DNA from: Streptomyces sp. SCUT-3
GTDB taxonomy: Bacteria; Actinomycetota; Actinomycetes; Streptomycetales; Streptomycetaceae
Direction: 5' to 3'
Length of the DNA stretch: 64,000 bases
NCBI RefSeq assembly: GCF_014083985.1
Contig: NZ_CP046907.1
Location: 628,501 to 692,500 of the forward strand
The translations under genes and the position numbers were made by a program. Numbering within the stretch: the first letter of the stretch is position 1; each line of letters begins with the position of its first letter. The notes beneath the pieces were generated by a model. It worked only from the letters and a program-made list of their open reading frames with translations. It did not search any database and had not been told where the DNA came from. Below, piece after piece: positions 34,036 to 42,427 of the stretch.

Positions 34036-35253
34036 ATGGTGATCGACGTGCAGCTTCGGTACAGCTTCCGCCTGTACCCGAGCGCCGGCCAGCGCAGCGC
34101 GTTGTCGAGGGCGTTCGGGTGTGCGCGAGTGGTCTACAACGACGCGCTCCGCGCTCGGGAGACCGCCCGCGCCGCCGGGCTGCCGTTCATCCCGTCCGGC
34201 GAACTGTCCAAGCAGCTCACCGCCTCGAAGAAGACCCCCGGGCGGGCATGGCTCGCCGAGGTTTCCTCGGTCGTGCTGCAGCAGTCCCTCCGGGACCTGG
34301 ACACCGCCTACAAGAACTTCTTCGACGGCCTCAGGGGCAAGCGGCCGAAGACGGGGCCACCCCGGTTCAAGTCCCGCAAGGACACCCGGCAGTCGGTCCG
34401 GTTCACCGCGAACGCCGGATGGAAAATCACGACCGGCGGGAAGCTCCGGCTGCCGAAGGTCGGCGACCTGGCCGTGAAGTGGTCCCGCTCCCTGCCCTCG
34501 ACGCCGTCCACGGTGACGGTCGTCAAGGACAGCGCGGGCCGGTACTTCGCGAGCTTCGTCGTGGAGACCGGCCCGGAGGAGACCCTGCCGGAGACCACTC
34601 CCGAGGTGGGCATCGACCTCGGCCTGAAGCACTTCGCCGTCCTCTCCGACGGCACGAAGATCGACAGCCCGCGCTTCCTGCGCCGGGCCGAGAAGCGCCT
34701 GAACAAGGCACAGCGCGCCCTCTCACGCAAGGAGAAGGGCAGCAAGAACCGGGACAAGGCCAGGATCCGCGTCGCACGGGCACACGCCCGTGTCGCCGAC
34801 GCGCGCCGCGAGTTCCACCACCGGCTCTCCACCCGGCTGATCCGCGAGAACCAAGCGGTCGCCGTGGAGGACCTGGCGGTGAAAGGACTCGCACGCACGC
34901 GCCTGGCCAAGTCCGTCCACGACGCCGGCTGGTCCGCGTTCGTGAGCATGCTGGAGTACAAGGCCGCCCGGTACGGGCGCACCCTCATCCGGATCGGCCG
35001 CTTCGAACCCACGTCCCAGGTGTGCTCGCAGTGCGGTGTTCAGGACGGCCCCAAGCCCCTGCACATCCGCGTATGGACGTGCTCGGCCTGCGGGGCCGTC
35101 CTGGACCGGGACATCAACGCGGCGGTCAACGTCGCCAAGGCGGCCGGACTGGCCGTGTCAGCCTGTGGAGCGCAGGTAAGACCGGGACTCGTCCCGGCAC
35201 CGCGCAGCGAAGCAGGAACCCACCCGACACCGCAGCCCTCAACGGCGCGGTAG
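34036..35253 (+). CDS. tnpB: RNA-guided endonuclease TnpB
   Basis: 405 residues, intact. RuvC triad: D194 in VGIDLGLKHFAV, E278 in VAVEDLAVKGL and D359 in LDRDINAAVNVAKAAG. Zinc ribbon from Cys330/Cys333 (CSQCG) and Cys349/Cys352 (CSACG). The start LRYSFRLYPSAGQRSALSRAFGCARVVYND is the family's N-terminal helix. Two starts are possible, ATG 34036 and GTG 34048; the typical homologue begins near VQLRYSF. TnpB cuts DNA guided by RNA made from the right end of the element and maintains the insertion. Confidence 0.95.
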   Translation: MVIDVQLRYSFRLYPSAGQRSALSRAFGCARVVYNDALRARETARAAGLPFIPSGELSKQLTASKKTPGRAWLAEVSSVVLQQSLRDLDTAYKNFFDGLRGKRPKTGPPRFKSRKDTRQSVRFTANAGWKITTGGKLRLPKVGDLAVKWSRSLPSTPSTVTVVKDSAGRYFASFVVETGPEETLPETTPEVGIDLGLKHFAVLSDGTKIDSPRFLRRAEKRLNKAQRALSRKEKGSKNRDKARIRVARAHARVADARREFHHRLSTRLIRENQAVAVEDLAVKGLARTRLAKSVHDAGWSAFVSMLEYKAARYGRTLIRIGRFEPTSQVCSQCGVQDGPKPLHIRVWTCSACGAVLDRDINAAVNVAKAAGLAVSACGAQVRPGLVPAPRSEAGTHPTPQPSTAR

Positions 35254-35388
35254 GCGGGAATCGCCGCCTTCAGGACGGCGAGGACGTCAATGCGGCTGCG
35301 GTACGCCGCTGGGTCCGCAGTCGGTCTCCGGAATGATTCCCGCTGCTCGATGACCGTCCCGGCCCCGGTCGCGCATACGATCACCGGC

Positions 35389-38310
35389 ATGCGCCTTCGC
35401 TCCCGCGTCCCCCGCCGCCTGTTCGCCGCCGCGGCCTCGGCGGCCGTGCTGGCGGCCGGCCCGGGGGGCCTGCCTTCCGCCGCCGCCGCTCCCCAGGCCC
35501 GCGAGGCGGGCCGCGAGGACGTGCTCCTCTCCGTGCCGGAGAGCCGGGGCAGCGGGAAGAAGGTCCGCATCGACGCCTCGTTCTTCACCTCGGACGCCTC
35601 CGGGGTCTCCGGCCGGCGGCCCGCGGTGCTGCTGGCACACGGCTTCGGCGGCAGCAAGGAGAGCGTGCGGGAGCAGGCCGTGGAGCTGGCGGACCGCGGT
35701 TACGCGGTGCTGACCTGGTCGGCGCGCGGCTTCGGCGCGTCCGGCGGGCGGATCGGGCTCAACTCCCCCGACCGGGAGGTGGAGGACGTCAAGCACCTGC
35801 TGGACTGGCTCGCCGAACGCCCGGAGGTCGAGCTCGACCGCGAGGGCGACCCGCGGGCCGGCGTCGCGGGCGCCTCCTACGGCGGCGCGATCGCCCTGCT
35901 GGCGGCCGCGCACGACGACCGGGTGGACGCGATCGCCCCGCAGATGACCTGGTGGAACCTGGCCGACGCCCTCTTCCCCCAGCGGGGTTCGGGCGCCGGG
36001 GACACCGGGGTGTTCAAGAAGCTGTGGTCGGGGATCTTCTTCACCACCGGCTCGGCCTCCGCCGGGGCGCAGCCCCCGCAGGACGCCGGCCCCGACGGCG
36101 GAGGGCCCGCCCCCGGCGGCGGGGACGGCGCTCCCGCCCAGGGGTCCGCCGCTCAGGGATCCGCCGGCCGGGGGCCGAAGGCGCAGTCCGGCGGGGCAGA
36201 CCGCGCCGGCGGGGCCGACGGCTGCGGGCGGTTCCTGCCCGACCTGTGCGCCATGTACGACCGGGTGGCGGTGGCCGGGAAGCCGGACGCCGAGGCGGTG
36301 GAGCTGCTGGAGCGCTCCAGCCCCTCCTCGGTCGCGGACCGCATACGGGTGCCCGCGCTGATCATGCAGGGCCAGGGCGACTCGCTCTTCACCCTGGACC
36401 AGGCCGACGCCATGGCGCGGGCGGTCCGGGACAACGGGGCCCCCGTGGCGGTGGACTGGTTCGCGGGCGGCCACGACGGCGGTGACCAGGAGGCCGCCCG
36501 GCTGCGGGAGCGCACCGCCGTGTGGTTCGACCGCCACCTCAAGCAGGACCGCGGCGTCGACACCGGCCCCGGGTTCCGCGTCAGCCGCACCGGCGGGGTG
36601 GACTCCACCAACGGCCGCGGCGTGCTGCGCGCGGCGACCGCCGCCCGCTACCCGGGCCTGGACGGCACCGACGTGCGGACCGTCGCGCTGGAGGGCGGCG
36701 CGCAGGAGGTGTCCAACCCGCCCGGCGGTTCTCCGCCGGCGATCTCCTCCCTGCCGGGGCTCGGCTCGCTGTCCGGGGGCTCCGGGCTGTCCGGACTGTC
36801 GGGCCTGGGGGTGGGCCTGTCCCTGGACTTCCCCGGCCAGTACGCGCGCTTCGACTCCGAGCCGCTCACCGAGGCGGTGCGCGTCACCGGCTCCCCCCGG
36901 GTGTCCCTCACCGTCGAGTCCGACTCCCCGGACGCGGTGCTGTTCGCCAAGCTCTACGACGTCGGCCCGGACGGGCGCGGGCAGGTCCTGCCGCAGCAGC
37001 TGGTCTCCCCGCTGCGGGTGACGGACGCGGACCGCGAGGGCGGACGCACCGTGCGGGTCTCGCTGCCCGCCGTCGACCACCAGGTCCAGGCCGGGCACCG
37101 GCTGAGGCTGGTCGTGGCCACCACCGACCTGGCGTACGCCTCCCCCGTAGGGCGCGCCGCCCACCGGATCTCCCTGGCCGACGGCGCGGCCTCGGTGACG
37201 GTGCCCTCGGTGCCCGCCCTGCGGGTGGCGCAGGAGGGCCTGCCGTGGTGGGTCTGGGGGATGCCGCTGGGCGCGGTGGCGGTCGCCGCCGCGCTGCTCC
37301 TGACCGGCCGCCGCTCCGGCGCCGCCGGGCTGCGCGCCCCCGCCCCGGACCCGGAGCTGGCCGGGGTGCCGCTGGTCATCGAGGGCCTGACCAAGCGGTA
37401 CGCGCGCTCCAGCGACCGCTACGCGGTGCGGGACCTGTCCTTCCGGGTGGAGCGCGGCCAGGTGCTGGGCCTGCTGGGTCCCAACGGCGCGGGCAAGACG
37501 ACCACGCTGCGGATGCTGATGGGGCTGATCCGCCCCGACGGCGGTGGGATCCGGGTCTTCGGCCACGCGGTCCGCCCCGGTTCCCCGGTGCTCTCCCGGG
37601 TGGGCGCGTTCGTCGAGGGGGCCGGTTTCCTGCCGCACCTGACCGGCCGGGCCAACCTCGACCTGTACTGGCGGGCGACCGGCCGGCCCGCGCAGGACGC
37701 GCACCTGGAGGAGGCCCTGGAGATCGCCGGCCTCGGCGAGGCCCTGGACCGGGCGGTGCGCACCTACTCGCAGGGCATGCGGCAGCGCCTGGCCATCGCC
37801 CAGGCGATGCTGGGCCTGCCCGACCTGCTGATCCTCGACGAGCCGACCAACGGTCTCGACCCGCCCCAGATCCGCGAGATGCGCGAGGTGCTGATCCGCT
37901 ACGCGGACACCGGCCGCACCGTGATCGTCTCCAGCCACCTGCTGGCGGAGGTGGAGCAGAGCTGCACGCACCTGGTGGTCATGGACCGCGGGCGGCTGGT
38001 GGCCGCCGGTCCGGTGGCGGAGATCGTCGGGGAGGGCGACACCCTGTTCGTCGGTGTCCCCGGCGCCGGCCGGGCGGAGGGTCCGGGAGGCGCCGGCGGC
38101 GGGCTGGAGGCCGCCCTGGACAAGGTCGCGGACCTGCCGGGCGTCGCCTCGGCGACCCGTACCGACGACGGGCTGCTGGTCCGCCTGGACGGGGCGACCG
38201 CGGCCGACCTCGTCGCCGAACTGGTCCGCGCGGGCGTGCCCGTGGACCGGGTCGGCCCGCACCGCCGCCTGGAAGAGGCGTTCCTCACCCTGATCGGAGG
38301 CACGGCGTGA
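35389..38310 (+). CDS. secreted CocE/X-Pro-peptidase-like hydrolase fused to ABC ATPase
   Basis: 973 residues from ATG at 35389. Residues 1-33 are a Sec signal. A peptidase S15/CocE-type alpha/beta hydrolase follows: Ser163 in AGASYGGAI, Asp331 in QGQGDSLF, His362 in AGGHDGG, and a jelly-roll-like C-domain to about 600. One membrane span (about 618-640, LPWWVWGMPLGAVAVAAALLL) leads to an ABC domain: Walker A GPNGAGKT (697-704), signature TYSQGMRQRLAIAQAM, Walker B LLILDEPTNGLDP and H-loop VIVSSHLL. The hydrolase would face outside and the ATPase inside. The GTGA overlap couples it to the permease. A -10-like TACGAT eight bases before the ATG implies a leaderless mRNA. Confidence 0.93.
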   Translation: MRLRSRVPRRLFAAAASAAVLAAGPGGLPSAAAAPQAREAGREDVLLSVPESRGSGKKVRIDASFFTSDASGVSGRRPAVLLAHGFGGSKESVREQAVELADRGYAVLTWSARGFGASGGRIGLNSPDREVEDVKHLLDWLAERPEVELDREGDPRAGVAGASYGGAIALLAAAHDDRVDAIAPQMTWWNLADALFPQRGSGAGDTGVFKKLWSGIFFTTGSASAGAQPPQDAGPDGGGPAPGGGDGAPAQGSAAQGSAGRGPKAQSGGADRAGGADGCGRFLPDLCAMYDRVAVAGKPDAEAVELLERSSPSSVADRIRVPALIMQGQGDSLFTLDQADAMARAVRDNGAPVAVDWFAGGHDGGDQEAARLRERTAVWFDRHLKQDRGVDTGPGFRVSRTGGVDSTNGRGVLRAATAARYPGLDGTDVRTVALEGGAQEVSNPPGGSPPAISSLPGLGSLSGGSGLSGLSGLGVGLSLDFPGQYARFDSEPLTEAVRVTGSPRVSLTVESDSPDAVLFAKLYDVGPDGRGQVLPQQLVSPLRVTDADREGGRTVRVSLPAVDHQVQAGHRLRLVVATTDLAYASPVGRAAHRISLADGAASVTVPSVPALRVAQEGLPWWVWGMPLGAVAVAAALLLTGRRSGAAGLRAPAPDPELAGVPLVIEGLTKRYARSSDRYAVRDLSFRVERGQVLGLLGPNGAGKTTTLRMLMGLIRPDGGGIRVFGHAVRPGSPVLSRVGAFVEGAGFLPHLTGRANLDLYWRATGRPAQDAHLEEALEIAGLGEALDRAVRTYSQGMRQRLAIAQAMLGLPDLLILDEPTNGLDPPQIREMREVLIRYADTGRTVIVSSHLLAEVEQSCTHLVVMDRGRLVAAGPVAEIVGEGDTLFVGVPGAGRAEGPGGAGGGLEAALDKVADLPGVASATRTDDGLLVRLDGATAADLVAELVRAGVPVDRVGPHRRLEEAFLTLIGGTA

Positions 38311-39221
38311 GCATCGACCGGCCCACCGCCCCGCACGTCCCGCCGCTGGAGGCTCCCGGGCCGCCGCAGGGCGGGCACGCCCCCGGCTACCGGGCCGGGC
38401 GCACCCTGTCGCTGCGGGTGGAGGCGCTGCGCCAGCTGCGGCGGCGCCGGACCCTGGTGATCGCCGGCGTGCTGGCCGCGCTGCCGGTGGTGATGGCAGT
38501 GGCCCTGGCCGTGGGCGACTCGGACGGGCGCCGCGGCAGCGGCAGCAACGGTTCGCTGCTGATGCAGCTGGCGACGGGCTCGGCGGTGAACTTCACCGTG
38601 ACGGTGCTGTTCGTCTCGGCCGGCTTCCTGCTCGTGATCCCCGTGGCGCTGTTCTGCGGCGACACGGTGGCGTCGGAGGCGAGCTGGTCCTCGTTGCGCT
38701 ACCTGCTGGCGGCGCCGGTGCCGCGGGGGCGGCTGCTGCGCAGCAAGCTCACCGTGGGCCTGGCCTTCTCCCTGGCCTCCTACCTGCTGCTGGCGGCCGC
38801 CTCGCTGCTGGTCGGCGGCCTCGCCTACGGCTGGGGCGGCCTGCAACTGCCCGCGGGCGGTTCGCTGCCGTTCGGCGAGGCGGTGCAGCGGCTGGGCGTC
38901 ATGGTCCTGTTCGTCTACCTGACGCAGCTGGTGACCGCCGCGCTGGCGTTCTGGCTGTCGACGGTGACCGACGCGCCCCTGGGCGCGGTCGGCGGGGCGG
39001 TGGGCCTGACCGTCGTGGGCAACGTCCTGGACGCGGTGGAGGCCCTGGGCTCCTGGCGCGACCTGCTGCCCACGCACTGGCAGTACGCCTGGATCGACGC
39101 CCTGCAGCAGGAGGTCGTGTGGGACGGCATGGTCAAGGGGGTGGCGGTGTCGGCCAGTTACGCGCTGGTGCTGTTCGCCCTGGCCTTCCGGGGCTTCCGC
39201 GCCAAGGACGTCGTCTCCTGA
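38307..39221 (+). CDS. ABC-2 type transporter permease
   Basis: 304 residues from a GTG overlapping the stop of the peptidase-ABC gene (GTGA). A cytoplasmic N-terminus is followed by about six membrane spans: TLVIAGVLAALPVVMAVALAVG, VNFTVTVLFVSAGFLLVIPVALF, GLAFSLASYLLLAAASLLVGGL and so on, with SEASWSSLRYLLAAPVPRGRLLRSKL, the coupling loop typical of ABC-2 permeases. The C-terminal loop carries DLLPTHWQYAWIDALQQEVVWDG. The half-transporter would pair with the upstream ATPase as a dimer. Substrate unknown, perhaps a peptide or a lipid linked to the fused peptidase. Confidence 0.92.
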   Translation: MSIDRPTAPHVPPLEAPGPPQGGHAPGYRAGRTLSLRVEALRQLRRRRTLVIAGVLAALPVVMAVALAVGDSDGRRGSGSNGSLLMQLATGSAVNFTVTVLFVSAGFLLVIPVALFCGDTVASEASWSSLRYLLAAPVPRGRLLRSKLTVGLAFSLASYLLLAAASLLVGGLAYGWGGLQLPAGGSLPFGEAVQRLGVMVLFVYLTQLVTAALAFWLSTVTDAPLGAVGGAVGLTVVGNVLDAVEALGSWRDLLPTHWQYAWIDALQQEVVWDGMVKGVAVSASYALVLFALAFRGFRAKDVVS

Positions 39222-39227
39222 GCCCGT

Positions 39228-39296
39228 GCGGTGCGGTTCCGGGACGGGGTCCGTCCCGGAACCGCACCGCGCGCCGCCCGGGCCCGGGCGGCGCGC
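39228..39296. terminator. double terminator: 20-bp stem with 3-nt loop, then 28-bp palindrome
   Basis: 39228-39247 (GCGGTGCGGTTCCGGGACGG) pairs exactly with 39251-39270 across the loop GGT. A second perfect palindrome (half-arm GCGCGCCGCCCGGG, 39269-39296) follows at once. They occupy the whole space between the convergent permease and desaturase genes. Confidence 0.9.
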
Positions 39297-39302
39297 CGCG
39301 GG

Positions 39303-40280
39303 TCAGGCCCTGCGGGCCTCGTTGGCCGCCTTGCGGGCCAGGATCGCCTGCTGCCGCTCCTCGAACTTGACGGCCTGGTCGTCCAGCCCGCCCATGAACA
39401 GGCCCAGTTCCTCCTGCGCCTTCAGCCCGTCGGGGCCCAGCCCGGTGATCTCGAGGACCTTCAGGTGGCGCAGCACGGGCTGGAGCACGTCGTCGTGGTG
39501 GATGCGCAGGTTGTAGATGCCGCCGATCGCCATCCGGGCCGCGGCCCGCTCGAAGCCGGGCATGCCGTGGCCGGGCATGCGGAAGCCGACCACGACGTCG
39601 CGCACCGCCTGCATGGTCTGGTCGGGGGCCAGCTCGAAGGCCGCGCCGAGCAGGTTGCGGTAGAAGACCATGTGCAGGTTCTCGTCGGTGGCGATGCGTG
39701 CCAGCATGCGGTCGCAGACCGGGTCGCCGGAGTGGTGGCCGGCGTTGCGGTGCGAGATGCGGGTGGCCAGCTCCTGGAAGGCGACGTAGGCGACCGAGTG
39801 CAGCATGCTGTGCCGGTTGTCGGACTCGAAGCCCTCCGACATGTGCGCCATGCGGAACCGCTCCAGCTGCACCGGGTCGACGGCCCGGGTGGTCAGCAGG
39901 TAGTCGCGCATGACGATGCTGTGCCGGCCCTCCTCGGCGGTCCAGCGGTGCACCCAGGTGCCCCACGCGCCGTCCCGGCCGAAGAGGGTGGCGATCTCGT
40001 GGTGGTAGCTGGGGAGGTTGTCCTCGGTGAGGAGGTTGACCACCAGCGCGGTCCGCGCGATGTCGGTGACCTTGGACTGCTCGATCGACCACGGCTCGCC
40101 GTCCAGGGGGCCGTCGAAGTTGCGCCCGTCGCTCCAGGGCACGTACTCGTGCGGCATCCACTCCTTGGCGACCTTCAGGTGCCGGTTGATCTCGGTCTCG
40201 ACGACCTCCTCGAGGGCGTGCAGCAACTGCGTGTCGCTCCAAGCGGCCGACCCAGTGCGGTGGGCAGGGGCAGTGGTCAT
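39303..40280 (-). CDS. acyl-ACP desaturase
   Basis: 325 residues. The two di-iron clusters are visible: TAEEGRHSIVMRDYL (ExxRH) and ATDENLHMVFYRN (ExxH), with the earlier Glu in LNLL-type helix VVNLLTEDNLPSYHHE. Substrate-side motif MPHEYVPWSDGRNF is the actinobacterial desaturase signature. The enzyme introduces a double bond into acyl-ACP using O2 and ferredoxin-type electrons, adjusting membrane fluidity. ATG is preceded by GAGGAGCCAGCAACC. An 18-bp palindrome lies 31 bp upstream and most likely controls it. Confidence 0.95.
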   Translation of the reverse strand: MTTAPAHRTGSAAWSDTQLLHALEEVVETEINRHLKVAKEWMPHEYVPWSDGRNFDGPLDGEPWSIEQSKVTDIARTALVVNLLTEDNLPSYHHEIATLFGRDGAWGTWVHRWTAEEGRHSIVMRDYLLTTRAVDPVQLERFRMAHMSEGFESDNRHSMLHSVAYVAFQELATRISHRNAGHHSGDPVCDRMLARIATDENLHMVFYRNLLGAAFELAPDQTMQAVRDVVVGFRMPGHGMPGFERAAARMAIGGIYNLRIHHDDVLQPVLRHLKVLEITGLGPDGLKAQEELGLFMGGLDDQAVKFEERQQAILARKAANEARRA

Positions 40281-40310
40281 GGTTGCTGGCTCCTCGAACT
40301 GCGGCACTTC

Positions 40311-40328
40311 ACCTACGGATCCGTAGGT
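40311..40328. promoter_or_regulatory. 18-bp perfect palindrome ACCTACGGATCCGTAGGT
   Basis: Lies 31-48 bp upstream of the desaturase start, at or close to the promoter core. A weaker overlapping dyad with the same half-sites (TTACG-acac-CGTAA, 40327-40340) follows. The TACGG/CCGTA half-sites resemble operators of TetR-type regulators of fatty-acid genes. No regulator gene is adjacent. Confidence 0.65.
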
Positions 40329-40445
40329 TACGACACCGTAAGTTGGCAGCCCCCGAAAACGCAACAGCCGCCGGCGGGACCGGCGGCTGCGCGGTGTACG
40401 GAAAACACCCGGACGGGTGCCCAACACCCCTTTGTCCGTAGGGAG

Positions 40446-41462
40446 TCAGGACCAGGGAAGCTGCGACCTGCGCCTCCAGTACTCGGGTGCCGGTTCGGCG
40501 AGGGAGTCCAGGCGGCCGAGCTGGTCGCCGGTGAGGCGCAGGCCGGCGGCGCCGAGGTTGGAGACGAGCTGGCCGGCCGTCGCGGCACCGGACAGGACGA
40601 TCCCCGCCCACGGCCGGTGGAGCACCGCCGCCAGGGCGACCGCGTCGCAGCCGGCCCCGGTCTCCCCGGCGACCTCCCGCAGGGCCGGGGGGACGGGGTG
40701 GTCCGGGTGCCCGGCGGCCAGGCGACCGTTGGCCACGCCCTCCTTGACGATCACCGTCCAGCCGGCGTCGTGCGCCTCGGCCAGGGCCGCCCCGGCGGAG
40801 GGCTCCAGCAGGTTCCAGGTCGACTGCACGCTGCGGAAGAGCTGCTCGCCGTCCACGGTGACCTCCAGCGCCGCGCGGACCGCCGCGGCCTGCCCGGGAC
40901 CGCTGGTGGACAGTCCGACGGTCACGCCGTCGGCGGCCAGGGCCGCCAGGCGGGCGTGCAGGGCGGTGTCGGTCAGGGCGGGGCTGTCCGGGGTGACCGA
41001 GTGGATCTGGTAGAGGTCCAGCCGGTCCCCCAGCAGGGCGCGCGTCTCGGCCAGCTGGCGGTCGAAGGTGGCGGCGCCGTGGTCCTTGACCTCGTGCACC
41101 CGCGCGTCGGTGCGCCAGCCGGCGGTGTAGGAGTAGCCCCACTTGCTGCCGACGACCGCGTCGCCGGTGCCGGGGCGCGTCCGCAGCCACTCGGCGAGGA
41201 ACTCCTCGGCCCGCCCGTAGGAGCGGGCCGTGTCCAGGTAGCGCACGCCCCGCTCCCAGGCGGTGTCCAGCACCTCGTGGGCGCGGGCGCGCATCGCGGC
41301 CACGGACCGCTCGGCCGGCAGGTCCCGGTCGCGGCCGAGGTTGATGTAGGCGGGGCGGCCGACCGCCGCCGTGCCCAGTCCGATCCGGGTGACGGCCGCG
41401 GGGCCGTCACCGGGGGCGGGCGCGGCGGCGAGCGCGGAGAGGCGGTCGGGTCCGGGGGTCAT
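40446..41462 (-). CDS. aldo/keto reductase
   Basis: 338 residues. TIM-barrel AKR with the catalytic Asp/Tyr region VRYLDTARSYGRAEEFLAEWL, Lys in VGSKWGYSYTAGW and His in YQIHSVTPDSP. NADPH-binding end: VVLSGAATAGQLVSNLGA. Expected to reduce aldehydes or ketones with NADPH in the cytoplasm. The gene lies 165 bp upstream of the desaturase start and is transcribed in the same direction. Between them is the desaturase operator. No ribosome site of note. Confidence 0.9.
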   Translation of the reverse strand: MTPGPDRLSALAAAPAPGDGPAAVTRIGLGTAAVGRPAYINLGRDRDLPAERSVAAMRARAHEVLDTAWERGVRYLDTARSYGRAEEFLAEWLRTRPGTGDAVVGSKWGYSYTAGWRTDARVHEVKDHGAATFDRQLAETRALLGDRLDLYQIHSVTPDSPALTDTALHARLAALAADGVTVGLSTSGPGQAAAVRAALEVTVDGEQLFRSVQSTWNLLEPSAGAALAEAHDAGWTVIVKEGVANGRLAAGHPDHPVPPALREVAGETGAGCDAVALAAVLHRPWAGIVLSGAATAGQLVSNLGAAGLRLTGDQLGRLDSLAEPAPEYWRRRSQLPWS

Positions 41463-41588
41463 GGCGGGTGCGGTCTCCTGATCGGGTCCGGCGACGGGCC
41501 TGCCACGCTAGCCGCCCCGGCCCCCGTGCGCCGCACGTCCGCGCGGCGCCCGGCGGCGGTCCGCACGGCCTCCGTGCCGCGTCCGCCC

Positions 41589-42052
41589 TCAGGAGGCCGG
41601 CGCGTCCATGCGGGTGAGGCGCACCACGGGGATCTCCCGCGAGGTCTTGCGCCGGTACTCCTCGTAGGGCGGGTAGACCTCCAGCAGGTGCGGCCAGACC
41701 CGGGCCTTCTCCTCGGCCGGGAGGGTGTCGGCGCGGGCGGTGAACCGCTCGGTGCCCACGCGCACCCGCACCTCGGGGTTCTCCCGGATGTTGAGATACC
41801 AGGCGGGGTGCTCGTCCGCTCCCCCCTTGGAGGCGACGATCAGGTAGTCCTCGCCGTCGCGGCCGTAGATCAGCACCGTGCGGCGCCAGACGCCGCTGCG
41901 CCGCCCCTTGTAGTCCAGCAGCAGGCAGGGCGAGCCGTTCATGTCGGTGGCCTCGGTGCCCCCGACTCCTCGTAGCGCCGCGCCTGCTCGGCCACCCAGC
42001 CCTCCGGGCTGAGCACCACGTCCGCCTCGTCCGGTCCGTTCGTTCGCGTCAT
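41589..42052 (-). pseudogene. F420/deazaflavin-dependent nitroreductase-family protein, one frameshift
   Basis: The C-terminal frame (117 residues) has the family pattern: LLLDYKGRRSGVWRRTVLIYGRDGEDYLIVASKGGADEHPAWYLNIRENPEVRVRVG, then PPYEEYRRKTSREIPVVRL. The expected N-terminus (WVAEQARRYEESGGTEAT) lies in another frame: ATG at 42052, with GGAGG nine bases before, reads to EESG and then meets a stop at 41941. One missing G in the run at 41959-41963 (C on the plus strand) explains it. Likely enzyme reduces a substrate with F420H2. Sequencing error or real mutation cannot be told apart here. Confidence 0.85.
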
Positions 42053-42136
42053 CTCGTGCAGCCTCCGCTTCGACGGTTCGTCGGCCGTTCCGACAGGAAA
42101 CACTCTAAGGCGACGAAGCGTCCGAAAAACGGCATG

Positions 42137-42181
42137 CCGCGAGAGGTCCGGCTCGGGGGGGGTTTGCCGGACCTCTCGCGG
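42137..42181 (-). terminator. Rho-independent terminator of the exported-peptide gene
   Basis: A 16-bp perfect stem (CCGCGAGAGGTCCGGC, 42137-42152, with 42166-42181) and a 13-nt loop. On the minus strand it is followed within six bases by GTTTTTC, an actual U tract, rare for this genome. It ends the transcript of the peptide gene at 42269-42427. Confidence 0.8.
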
Positions 42182-42268
42182 TGGAGCGGGTGTGCGGGGC
42201 TGGTGGGGGAAGGGGGAGCCCGCGGGTCACACCCGGGAAATGCGGTTCTCGGGTCGGGTCGTGCCGTG

Positions 42269-42427
42269 TTACCAGATGAGGTCGTCCGGGGAGGCCGCAG
42301 CGGTGACGGCCGTGCCGGCGCCGGAGGACTCGGCGGAGGCCGAGGGCGCTCCGACGAACACTGCGGAGCCTGCGGCGAGCAGTACGACGAGGAGTGCGCG
42401 GGTGGCAGCGCGGGTCGTGAAACGCAT
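42269..42427 (-). CDS. 52-residue exported peptide, unknown function
   Basis: Basic start MRFTTRAATR, hydrophobic core ALLVVLLAAGSAVFVGA and a signal-peptidase site after SASA. The mature part would be about 20 residues, ending in TAVTAAASPDDLIW, an acidic-aromatic C-terminus. The gene ends 88 bp before a U-tract terminator and is divergent from a TrmB/LuxR-type regulator, with 255 bp between. This layout (short exported peptide, adjacent regulator) is typical of signalling pairs, but that role is inferred. No Cys, so not a disulfide-rich toxin or lantipeptide. No strong ribosome site (ACAGG nine bases before ATG). Confidence 0.7.
   Translation of the reverse strand: MRFTTRAATRALLVVLLAAGSAVFVGAPSASAESSGAGTAVTAAASPDDLIW

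Larger units (their letters stand above)
33513..35290. mobile_element. IS200/IS605-type insertion sequence, apparently complete
   Basis: Divergent tnpA (Y1 transposase) and tnpB lie between two subterminal hairpins that share a CCTTCAGG loop. Left: CCGCCC TTCA GGGCGG at 33513-33528. Right: CGCCGCC TTCA GGaCGGCG at 35262-35280, with one bulge, followed by AGGACGTCAA. These are the recognition hairpins of single-strand transposition. Exact outer ends are uncertain by about 10-20 bp, since the family makes no target duplication. The element lies between tex and the peptidase-ABC gene and breaks no visible gene. The 3' part of tnpB and the right hairpin probably encode its guide (omega) RNA. Confidence 0.85.

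Noticed and set aside
42053-42268. Possible small gene between the F420-type reductase and the exported peptide
   Set aside because: The segment is explained by the terminator hairpin at 42137-42181; short frames there have no ribosome site or domain.
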